Source: DASZWJ01 sp963813895 (lineage in GTDB: Bacteria > Pseudomonadota > Gammaproteobacteria > JAURND01). Taken from it: a stretch of 64,000 nucleotides of DNA. Below, one piece after another: positions 26,531-34,472 of the stretch. Location: positions 372,001-436,000 of the forward strand of contig CAWFAS010000001.1 of NCBI GenBank assembly GCA_963813895.1. The letters run 5' to 3'. Every line of letters starts with the position of its first letter. Within the stretch, counting starts at the first letter, position 1. The notes under the pieces were generated by a model, which worked only from the letters and a program-made list of their open reading frames with translations, searched no databases and was not told where the DNA came from. Both the position numbers and the translations under genes were made by a program.

Positions 26531-27556
26531 TTAGTCAACGAAACTGATGACCTCCTTAATAGCTCGCTCTTTTGCTATCAACATAACCAATCGATCTAAA
26601 CCAAGGGCAACCCCCGCACAATCGGGCATGCCATTCGCAAGCGCGGCCATTAGCTGCTCATCTATAGGAATTTTCGGTAGATTAAGTTGGTGACGTTTAT
26701 CGTTGTCAGCATAGCAGCGTCGTTGTTGCTCGGTGACGTCGGTAAGCTCATGATAGCCATTGGCTAATTCTATACCGTTCCAGTAAAGTTCAAAGCGTTC
26801 GGCTATAGGCGAATTGGCAGAACAAATTCTGGCCAGTGCAGCTTGAGAGGCTGGGAAATCAAAAATAAATACGGGTCGTTGGCGACCTAAATGTGGCTCG
26901 ATGCAGTGGGATAACAACAAATGCAGCCAAAAGTCTGTGTCATTTGGATTAGGATTTTCAAGTCCTTTAATACCATTGAGGCGTGCACAATCTTCTAATT
27001 CAACAGCATCGCTCGTATGTGGATTTATGTCTAGGAAGTTTTGAAAAATTTCCCTGTAACTAATGCGTTCGGCAACTTCAGTATTAGCCACGGTTTGCAT
27101 CATCGCATCGATTTCGTCCATCAGCTGGTGATGATCGAAACCCACACGATACCATTCCAGCATGCTAAATTCAGGGTGATGGTAGCGACCACTTTCTTCA
27201 AGCCGAAATGCTTTACAAATTTGGTAAATACAACCACTTCCTGATGCCAATAATCTTTTCATGGCGAATTCGGGAGAAGTTTGTAGATAAACGTTGGAGG
27301 GGTGTGTTTTTTTAGAAAAATGAATGCGATTGGAGTTTAAATCAGAGGATTGTAAAGCTGTGTTATTAGGCTGTTCAAACTTAAAACTTGCAACATGAGG
27401 ATCAGTGGTGGTGGTTTTGCAAAGCAGGGGAGTCTCTACTTCAAGCACTCCCCGCTGGGCAAAAAAATTACGAATTTCAGCAATAATTCGGCTGCGTAAT
27501 CGCAAATTTTCTAAATTGGCTGATGGTCTCCATAAACTTTCAGGGTCGTCAGCCAT
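26531..27556 (-). CDS. epmA: Elongation factor P--(R)-beta-lysine ligase
   Basis: 341 residues. A class II lysyl-tRNA-synthetase-like enzyme without the N-terminal anticodon domain. Motif 1 is FFAQRGVLEVETPLL, motif 2 FRLEESGRYHHPEFSMLEWY, motif 3 GVALGLDRLVMLI. It attaches beta-lysine to Lys34 of EF-P. The target EF-P (28364) has that lysine, and both genes lie on the same strand with one gene between them, which supports the pathway. The EpmB aminomutase that makes beta-lysine is not in the window. It begins six bases after the stop of the preceding gene. Confidence 0.95.
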   Translation of the reverse strand: MADDPESLWRPSANLENLRLRSRIIAEIRNFFAQRGVLEVETPLLCKTTTTDPHVASFKFEQPNNTALQSSDLNSNRIHFSKKTHPSNVYLQTSPEFAMKRLLASGSGCIYQICKAFRLEESGRYHHPEFSMLEWYRVGFDHHQLMDEIDAMMQTVANTEVAERISYREIFQNFLDINPHTSDAVELEDCARLNGIKGLENPNPNDTDFWLHLLLSHCIEPHLGRQRPVFIFDFPASQAALARICSANSPIAERFELYWNGIELANGYHELTDVTEQQRRCYADNDKRHQLNLPKIPIDEQLMAALANGMPDCAGVALGLDRLVMLIAKERAIKEVISFVD

Positions 27557-27562
27557 AACTAT

Positions 27563-28081
27563 TTATTGCTGATTCTGCATCATCATCTGCATATGTTCCA
27601 TCAAGTGACTCTGTTGTTCAGGAGTCAGTTTGTTCCATTGTTCCTTAGCTCTCTTTTCCATCTCTTCCTTTTGTGCAGGTGTTAAGCTTTCCCATTTCTT
27701 GTGCATGCGTTCCATCATTTCATGACGTTGCTCTTCTGACATGCCTTGCATTCGCATACGCATTTGTTCACGGATTTGGTTTTTTTCTTCAGGTGTCATT
27801 TTTTCCCAGCGTGCTTTGGCAGCTGCTCGGGCTTCTTCTTTCTCAGCAGGCGTCATTTTTTGCCATTTTTGCTGCATTTCAGTCATTCTCTGTTGATTTT
27901 GTTGCTCAGCAGGGGTCATTGACTGGTTTTCTGGAGCCATGGTTTGGGGGGTGGCTGGGGTAGTTGCACTTGAGGTTGAGGTATCTGCGTTTTGGGCATG
28001 AATGCTTTGTGCATAACAAAAAGCAGCAGCTCCCAAAAACATAAATCCTTTTTTCAGGGTAGTACGGGTGGAAAGTTTCAT
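27563..28081 (-). CDS. Exported protein of repeated W-x-x-LTPxQK units
   Basis: 172 residues from ATG at 28081 (AGGAG upstream). A signal peptide ends HA-Q near residue 30, then a Thr/Pro/Ala-rich linker and four to five helical units of about 22 residues: KWQKMTPAEKEEARAAAK, RWEKMTPEEKNQIREQM, GMSEEQRHEMMERMH, KWESLTPAQKEEMEKRAK, QWNKLTPEQQSHLMEHM. It is Met- and Glu-rich. This pattern resembles DUF3106 or LTxxQ/Spy-like periplasmic helical proteins, which have chaperone-like roles. It is sandwiched between efp and epmA and may be co-transcribed with epmA. Confidence 0.7.
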   Translation of the reverse strand: MKLSTRTTLKKGFMFLGAAAFCYAQSIHAQNADTSTSSATTPATPQTMAPENQSMTPAEQQNQQRMTEMQQKWQKMTPAEKEEARAAAKARWEKMTPEEKNQIREQMRMRMQGMSEEQRHEMMERMHKKWESLTPAQKEEMEKRAKEQWNKLTPEQQSHLMEHMQMMMQNQQ

Positions 28082-28140
28082 CACAAATTCTCCTTTATTG
28101 AAATGAAATACAGCAAGGTGAAATACCCAGCTGCTATTTA

Positions 28141-28321
28141 GGGGTTGTGCAATAATAACTTTTCACTTTTAGCACTCATCTTAGGCTCATCTTTGAACGC
28201 TTTCTTCCTAAGAAAAACGCTTACATAGAACGACTATGCGCACATTGTTCTTAGGGATAAAACATTCAAATATGAGCCTAATATAAGCACTAAAAGTGAA
28301 AAGTTATTATTACACAACCCC
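28141..28321. repeat. 181-base palindrome, family G
   Basis: GGGGTTGTGCAATAATAACT plus TTTCACTTTTAGC and, further in, TTAGGCTCAT are mirrored on the right; the middle repeats CCTAAGAA and TTCTTAGG. It lies between the efp 3' end and the start of the helical-repeat gene, so a transcript from efp must cross it. Confidence 0.82.
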
Positions 28322-28363
28322 TTAGTCAAGCATAAGAGTTTTATTGCTCTCTCCTGACAATTC

Positions 28364-28930
28364 TTATTTTGCACGAGACACATAAGAGCCCGTGCGAGTA
28401 TCTACTTTGAGAAGATCGTCCACATTAACAAACAATGGTACCCGAATGATAGCTCCGGTTTCTAGTGTAGCGGGTTTGGTAGCACCACTGACCGTATCAC
28501 CTTTAATTCCAGGTTCGGTTTCGGTGACCTGCAATATGACAAAATTGGGTGGCGTGACCGAGAGCGGTTGTCCATTCCATAACATGACGACACAAATATC
28601 CTGAGGCTTGAGCCATTGTGCGGTATCGGCAATGAAGCTGCCGGTAATGGCGTGCTGTTCAAAGGTATCTGAGACCATAAAATGCCATAATTCTCCATCA
28701 TTATACAGATATTCCATCTCAATTTCGACTATATCTGCTCCTGGCAGGCTATCGCCTGATTTAAAGGTTTTTTCCAGGACACGTCCAGTTTTGAGGTTGC
28801 GTAGTTTGACTCGATTAAAAGCTTGTCCTTTGCCGGGTTTTACATATTCATTTTCCATGATGCTGCAAGGATCATTATCGAGCATAACTTTAAGACCCGC
28901 TTTGAATTCATTGGTACTGTAGAATGCCAT
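28364..28930 (-). CDS. efp: Translation elongation factor P
   Basis: 188 residues in three beta-barrel domains. It enters the ribosomal E site and relieves stalling at polyproline. The modified Lys34 is in VKPGKGQAFNRVKL, the place beta-lysylated by EpmA. The C-terminal GDTVSGATKPATLETGAIIR and DTRTGSYVSRA are family landmarks. It is separated from epmA only by a palindrome and the helical-repeat gene. Confidence 0.97.
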   Translation of the reverse strand: MAFYSTNEFKAGLKVMLDNDPCSIMENEYVKPGKGQAFNRVKLRNLKTGRVLEKTFKSGDSLPGADIVEIEMEYLYNDGELWHFMVSDTFEQHAITGSFIADTAQWLKPQDICVVMLWNGQPLSVTPPNFVILQVTETEPGIKGDTVSGATKPATLETGAIIRVPLFVNVDDLLKVDTRTGSYVSRAK

Positions 28931-28991
28931 AATTACTCACTATCTGAGATTGCTAAACCCAGTATACACTACCAGTCTTTATTAGTTAATA

Positions 28992-29774
28992 CTAGCCTGC
29001 TGCACTGACTGTTGGTGATGACAGAGCCTTATTATTTACCTTCCATTTGACAGATATACCATTTTCATAACGTAAATCAATACTTTCCGCCGGCGCTTCA
29101 GCGGCGGTGAAGATGTCATGATAAACTTTGGCAAAACGCTGTAGCCGTGCCAGAGGATCTGTTCGGCCCAAGAAAATTTTAGAACCATTGTTCAGAATCA
29201 GATTAAGGGCTTGACGGTCGTTGGCATCGATTTCGATAATTTGTAACTTCAAAGGAGCCAGGACTGCGCTCATGTCACGATAATATTGTAATAGAGTTCC
29301 CACTTGGCTATCGGCACCATTTAATAGGGGTAATTTAGCTGGAAAAGTATTAACCGGAGGGGTGAAAATTTTTCCCGCAGAATTTATCAGCGCCTGCTTT
29401 CCCCATTGGGCTACAGGTTGTTGTTCAGTGATTTTGATAATGACGGTATCCGGCCATACTCGGTTAACCTCAACATCTGCTACCCACGGAGAACGCTCCA
29501 ATTGGTCGGTCAACTCACGGGCATTCAGATTAAAAAACCCGCGGCTAGCGAAGGGTAGAATTTCTTGAGCGATGGCCTGATGATCCAGATGTTGATAACT
29601 GGCTTGCACTTTGACGACTTTTATGGGGAATTGATTCGGATCCTTAATCATGCGCCATCCCCAGATTAGGCTGATTATAACGGCTGCTACTACTACTAAT
29701 TGAAATAGCCGATAAAGCCGTAGGCCAAATTTGTAAAGACCGGGCATATGGGATGTGCGGGAAGTTGAAGCCAT
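28992..29774 (-). CDS. ftsQ: Cell division protein FtsQ, outside the dcw cluster
   Basis: 260 residues. A short cytoplasmic tail, one transmembrane helix (about 24-44) and a periplasmic POTRA domain starting FPIKVVKVQASYQHLDHQAI, with the family landmark LERSPWVADVEVNRVWPDTV and ITEQQPVAQWG, and a C-terminal beta region with IDLRYENGISVKW. It bridges FtsA/FtsZ to FtsL/FtsB and FtsW/FtsI at the division site. Normally it lies between ddlB/murC and ftsA in the dcw cluster, but here neighbours are efp and an efflux operon, so either this lineage has dispersed the cluster or this is a second copy. Confidence 0.88.
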   Translation of the reverse strand: MASTSRTSHMPGLYKFGLRLYRLFQLVVVAAVIISLIWGWRMIKDPNQFPIKVVKVQASYQHLDHQAIAQEILPFASRGFFNLNARELTDQLERSPWVADVEVNRVWPDTVIIKITEQQPVAQWGKQALINSAGKIFTPPVNTFPAKLPLLNGADSQVGTLLQYYRDMSAVLAPLKLQIIEIDANDRQALNLILNNGSKIFLGRTDPLARLQRFAKVYHDIFTAAEAPAESIDLRYENGISVKWKVNNKALSSPTVSAAG

Positions 29775-29911
29775 AAAGATGCTCTAGATCATTCTGGGTG
29801 ACGAATGGTTGGAAACTATAGAATTATATTGACTGATTGTAAACTAGCCATTTACAAGAAATTGATGGCAAGGTATTCTCAAAATGACTAAATAAGGATT
29901 GGTGCTAGTTG

Positions 29912-31120
29912 ATGCAGACCCCCTCGAGTGATCAAACAAATACTACAGCCCATCCGCTATTGCGGCATATGAAATCTCCACACCGCCCCAAAATTTGGTT
30001 ATTAGCCGCTATTACCCTCATTATAATTATTTTAATTGCTGCTATTTGGCATCATGCTGCTAGTGAAGCAGCTTTGAGACGTGCGGCGCAAAAACATCCG
30101 GTACCTGTCGTAGCGGCCACCGCCCGCCTGAGTAATGTCCCCGTCTATTTATCAGCGCTAGGTACTGTAACGCCCACTTATACGGTCACTGTAAGAACGC
30201 AGGTTAATGGAACTTTGTTACGTGTGCTGTATACGGAAGGTCAGATTGTCAAAGAAGGCGATTTACTAGCAGAAATAGATCCGAGGCCTTTTTTAGCGCA
30301 ACTGATTGAATTCCAAGGTCAACTAGCCCGAGATGCGGCGCAATTGGCCAATGCTCGCGTTGATTTAAAACGCTATAAAAAACTTTTCCCTCAAGGTGCC
30401 GTATCAGAACAAGTCTATGCAACCCAAGCCGCACTAGTTAAGCAACTGGAAGGTACGGTGCAGTTTGACCAAGGTCAAATTGAGACGGTTCAAGTGAATC
30501 TCATCTATACCAAAATCACAGCACCTATCGCAGGCAGGGTGGGTTTGCGTCTGGTAGATCCGGGTAATTTCGTACAAACTTCTGATACGAATGGACTGGT
30601 GGTTATCAATACCATTTCCCCAATTACGGTCATATTCGCAATTTCTGAAGATAATATTCCACCGGTTGCGCAACAAGTGATGGCTGGTAAAAAACTCAAG
30701 GTAAATGCGTATGATCGTACACAAAATAAATTGCTGGCCGTGGGTTCTCTGCTGACCATGGACAATCAAATTAATACGACAACTGGCACAGTGAATTTAA
30801 AGGCGCAATTTGCCAATAAAGATTATCGATTATTTCCCAATCAATTTGTCAATATTGGGCTATTAGTAGATGTTCTACATAATGCAGTGGTGGTGCCGAC
30901 AACAGCGATTCAGACTGGCCCTCAGGGGACTTTTGTCTATGTCATCAATAAGGATAATACCGTTAGTGTTCGCACAGTTAAAACCGGAGTGGTCACGGGC
31001 GAAGCTACTACCATCAGTTCTGGCATTATCCGAGGAGAGCCGGTAGTAATTGAAGGCAGCGATAAGCTTAGTGAAGGGGCTAAAGTTAAGCTGACTAATC
31101 CAAACAAGCAGCCATCCTGA
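29912..31120 (+). CDS. RND efflux membrane fusion protein, MdtA/MuxA-like
   Basis: 402 residues from ATG at 29912 (the TTG codon just before is the alternative start). A single N-terminal hydrophobic helix (about 33-49) anchors the protein; then barrel-sandwich and helical-hairpin domains typical of RND adaptors: VYLSALGTVTPTYTVTVRTQ, EGDLLAEIDPRPF, and ITAPIAGRVGLRLVDPGNFV. It links the pump to the outer-membrane channel across the periplasm. It is followed with zero spacing by the first pump gene, in a four-gene operon. Confidence 0.93.
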   Translation: MQTPSSDQTNTTAHPLLRHMKSPHRPKIWLLAAITLIIIILIAAIWHHAASEAALRRAAQKHPVPVVAATARLSNVPVYLSALGTVTPTYTVTVRTQVNGTLLRVLYTEGQIVKEGDLLAEIDPRPFLAQLIEFQGQLARDAAQLANARVDLKRYKKLFPQGAVSEQVYATQAALVKQLEGTVQFDQGQIETVQVNLIYTKITAPIAGRVGLRLVDPGNFVQTSDTNGLVVINTISPITVIFAISEDNIPPVAQQVMAGKKLKVNAYDRTQNKLLAVGSLLTMDNQINTTTGTVNLKAQFANKDYRLFPNQFVNIGLLVDVLHNAVVVPTTAIQTGPQGTFVYVINKDNTVSVRTVKTGVVTGEATTISSGIIRGEPVVIEGSDKLSEGAKVKLTNPNKQPS

Positions 31121-34100
31121 ATGAGTTTATCAAGCCCCTTCATCTTGCGCCCAATTGGCACCTCACTAGTAATGATAGCCATTTTATTAGCAGGGCTAGT
31201 TGCTTTTAAGGTTCTGCCTGTCGCAGCACTACCCGAGGTCGATTATCCAACCATTCAAGTACAAGCTTTTTTTCCCGGTGCTAGTCCTGAGGTAATGGCC
31301 TCATCTGTTACTGCCCCTTTGGAACGTCAGTTTGGCGAAATGGCGGGTCTAAATCAAATGAATTCCATTAGCTCTTCTGGAGCTATGACCATCATCTTGC
31401 AGTTCAGCTTAACTACCAGCCTGGATGTAGCAGAGCAAGAAGTTCAGGCTGCTATTAATGCGGCTTCTACTTATTTGCCAGCGAATCTTCCTAACCCGCC
31501 CATTTACAATAAAGTTAATCCCGCCGACACCCCCATTCTTACTTTGGCACTCACTTCAAAGACCATGCCACTGACACAAGTAGAAGATTTCGCTGATACG
31601 CGTTTAGTACAAAGAATTGCACAACTCCCAGGAGTAGGCTTGGTTACGATAAATGGTGGCCAACGTCCGGCCGTGCGTATTCAGGCTAATCCTAATGCTC
31701 TATCAGCCTATGGACTCACTCTGGAAGATCTCCGCAGTGCTATTATCACAGCAAATGTAAATGCACCTAAAGGCAGTTTTGATGGCCCAGAGCGATCTTA
31801 TATTATTAATGCGAATGACCAGCTATTGACTAGTAATGACTATAAACCTTTAATCATTGCGTACAACCAAGGTGCCCCGGTACGGTTGTCTGATGTGGCT
31901 TTGGCAATAGATGCGCCGGAAAATGTATATCAGGCAGCATGGATGAATACAACTCCAGCCATTATCTTGAATATTCAACGTCAACCAGGCGCTAATGTAA
32001 TTGCCGTTGTAGACCGAATTAAACAATTACTGCCGACGGTGGCGGCCACACTACCCAGCGCTATACAGCTATCTATTGTTACTGACCGCACTAATACCAT
32101 TCGTGCCTCGGTGACTGACGCACAATCCGCATTAATTCTGGCCGTTTGCCTGGTGGTGATGGTTATCTTTTTATTTTTACGGAATTTATCGGCTACTATT
32201 ATTCCCAGTTTTTCGGTACCTATATCTTTAATTGGCACTTTCAGCGCTATGTATCTCCTTGGGTTCAGCCTCAATAACCTCACTCTGATGGCGTTGACGA
32301 TTGCCACTGGTTTTGTAGTAGATGATGCTATTGTAATGATCGAAAATATCTCACGCTTTTTGGAGCAGGGCGATTCGCCATTACAAGCTGCGCTTAAGGG
32401 ATCAGGTCAAATTGGTTTTACGATTTTGTCGCTAACCGTATCACTGATAGCAGTATTAATACCGTTGTTGTTTATGGGGGATGTCATTGGTCGTTTGTTC
32501 CGCGAATTTGCGATTACTTTGACCGTGGCGGTTCTGTTGTCAGGATTTATATCCTTAACCCTAACCCCCATGCTGTGTTCACGGATATTGCGGCCGCAAA
32601 ATGCCAGACGCCGCCCACCCAGTCGTTTTGAACAAACTGCCCAAGCGATACAAGAAAATGTAATGACTCGCTATAGTCGCTCATTACAATGGGTATTGGA
32701 AAATCGTTCACTCACATTACTGGTGGCGGTGGTCACATTAGCCATTACTTTAATAATGATTTATGTCATTCCTAAGGGATTTTTTCCGTTGGAAGATACG
32801 GGCGTCATTCAGGGTATTTCTGAGGCACCACAAAGTATTTCATTTGCTGCCATGGCCGAGCGGCAGCAAGCATTAGCACGCGTCATATTACAAGATCCTG
32901 CGGTAGCTAATCTCTCTTCCTTTATTGGAATAGATGGCGTTAACACCACGCTGAATAGCGGGCGTATATTAATTACCCTAAAACCACGGGCACAACGCGA
33001 CAATGTTGAGGAAGTGATCAATCGCTTACAGCCTAAACTGGCACAGGTCTCAGGCATCACGCTGTACATGCAGCCTACGCAGGATGTCACTATTGATAGT
33101 CAGGTGACTCGGACCCAATACCAGTACAGTTTAAGTTCTCCCAATAGTGCGGAGGTGAACCACTGGACTGCTCTCATGGTAGAACGCTTACAAAAATCAC
33201 CCTCTTTTGCTGATGTCACCAGTGACCAACAGAATTTAGGTCTGCAAATATTTATTGATGTAGATCGTGATACCGTTTCCCGCTTAGGTTTTACCATGCA
33301 ATTAGTTGACGACATTCTTTATGACGCTTTTGGACAGCGTCAAGTTTCCATTATGTTTACTCAAACCAATCAATATCATGTGGTGCTTGAAGCTTTGCCA
33401 GAACTGCAAAAAGGACCCTTTGCTCTGGATCATATTTATCTAAATGCAACCACTAATTTACAAACCGCGTTAGCTAATAGCACAACGACTAATGCCAACG
33501 CTGCAACTCCTCCTACTCCTAGTACCTCTAACAGTTCATCGACCAATGCTCCTTCTCTTATCAGTCCTAGCTCGACTACCGCGGTGACTAATACTCCAGC
33601 CACCTCGGCCAGTGTAGTGCCATTAAGTGTGTTTACCAAAATCACTCAAGGTATCAGTCCATTACTTATTCGGCGGTTAGGACAATTTCCTGCAGCTATG
33701 ATCTCTTTTAACCTTGCGCCTGGTGCGACCTTAGGGGGAGCGGTTGCCGAGATAAATAACATTAAACAGGAACTCGCTATGCCAGATAGTATGGAAACCA
33801 GCTTCCAAGGTGCGGCCCAAGCTTTTCAAAATGCATTGAATTATGAGGGGTGGTTAGTGCTGGCAGCTATTATTGTGGTCTATATCGTATTGGGAATTCT
33901 TTATGAGAGCTATATTCATCCATTAACCATTCTATCCACCCTACCTTCTGCTTGTTTAGGTGCATTATTTATTTTATGGCTCAGTGGCAATCCACTCAGT
34001 GTCATTGCCATCATTGGCATTATCCTATTAATAGGCATTGTCTTGAAGAACGCGATCTTAATGATTGACTTTGCACTGGAACTGGAACGTTTGCAGAATA

Positions 34101-34366
34101 AACTTCCTAGGGAAGCTATTTTTGAAGCGGCTATGTTACGTTTCCGGCCTATTCTCATGACCACCTTGGTAGCCATATTGGGTGCGGTGCCATTGGCACT
34201 GGGTTCAGGAATGGGGGCGGAACTACGTCGTCCACTGGGTATAGTTATCATTGCAGGATTAGCAGTAAGCCAAATGCTCACTCTGTACACTACGCCAGTC
34301 ATTTATTTAACGTTTGATGCTTTGGGTCGTCGTCTCAATAGTATAAGGGGTCAAGTATTCACATGA
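31121..34366 (+). CDS. RND multidrug transporter, MdtB/MuxB-like, with Ser/Thr insert
   Basis: 1081 residues, about 40 longer than usual. It is a 12-helix proton-driven inner-membrane pump. The proton-relay pair Asp401-Asp402 is in TGFVVDDAIVMIEN. The extra length is a Ser/Thr/Asn/Pro/Ala-rich stretch at about residues 774-829, between the YLNATT and VVPLSVFTKI segments of the second periplasmic loop, which MdtB homologues lack. The last codons and stop lie inside palindrome C copy 2. The start overlaps nothing: it begins right after the adaptor stop. MdtB and MdtC pumps act as a heteromultimer, here with the pump at 34473. Confidence 0.92.
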   Translation: MSLSSPFILRPIGTSLVMIAILLAGLVAFKVLPVAALPEVDYPTIQVQAFFPGASPEVMASSVTAPLERQFGEMAGLNQMNSISSSGAMTIILQFSLTTSLDVAEQEVQAAINAASTYLPANLPNPPIYNKVNPADTPILTLALTSKTMPLTQVEDFADTRLVQRIAQLPGVGLVTINGGQRPAVRIQANPNALSAYGLTLEDLRSAIITANVNAPKGSFDGPERSYIINANDQLLTSNDYKPLIIAYNQGAPVRLSDVALAIDAPENVYQAAWMNTTPAIILNIQRQPGANVIAVVDRIKQLLPTVAATLPSAIQLSIVTDRTNTIRASVTDAQSALILAVCLVVMVIFLFLRNLSATIIPSFSVPISLIGTFSAMYLLGFSLNNLTLMALTIATGFVVDDAIVMIENISRFLEQGDSPLQAALKGSGQIGFTILSLTVSLIAVLIPLLFMGDVIGRLFREFAITLTVAVLLSGFISLTLTPMLCSRILRPQNARRRPPSRFEQTAQAIQENVMTRYSRSLQWVLENRSLTLLVAVVTLAITLIMIYVIPKGFFPLEDTGVIQGISEAPQSISFAAMAERQQALARVILQDPAVANLSSFIGIDGVNTTLNSGRILITLKPRAQRDNVEEVINRLQPKLAQVSGITLYMQPTQDVTIDSQVTRTQYQYSLSSPNSAEVNHWTALMVERLQKSPSFADVTSDQQNLGLQIFIDVDRDTVSRLGFTMQLVDDILYDAFGQRQVSIMFTQTNQYHVVLEALPELQKGPFALDHIYLNATTNLQTALANSTTTNANAATPPTPSTSNSSSTNAPSLISPSSTTAVTNTPATSASVVPLSVFTKITQGISPLLIRRLGQFPAAMISFNLAPGATLGGAVAEINNIKQELAMPDSMETSFQGAAQAFQNALNYEGWLVLAAIIVVYIVLGILYESYIHPLTILSTLPSACLGALFILWLSGNPLSVIAIIGIILLIGIVLKNAILMIDFALELERLQNKLPREAIFEAAMLRFRPILMTTLVAILGAVPLALGSGMGAELRRPLGIVIIAGLAVSQMLTLYTTPVIYLTFDALGRRLNSIRGQVFT

Positions 34367-34444
34367 CACTTGCCGTGTAACTGTGATGTGAATGCTTGAC
34401 CTCTTATGAGACACGGCAAGTGTCATGTGAATACTTGACCCCTT
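34345..34444. repeat. Palindrome family C copy 2, overlapping pump gene end
   Basis: AAGGGGTCAAGTATTCACAT and its complement bound 100 bases; a third, partly inverted copy of the same core (GTGATGTGAATGCTTGACCT) sits in the middle. The left arm contains the stop codon at 34364-34366 of the first pump gene. Confidence 0.85.
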
Positions 34445-34472
34445 CTTCTTAACCTTCAGTTAGGCCTTAGGC

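Noticed and set aside
33436..33645. 69-residue minus-strand frame inside the MdtB-like gene
   Set aside because: Complement of the Ser/Thr-rich insert; Val/Leu-rich only because of codon composition.
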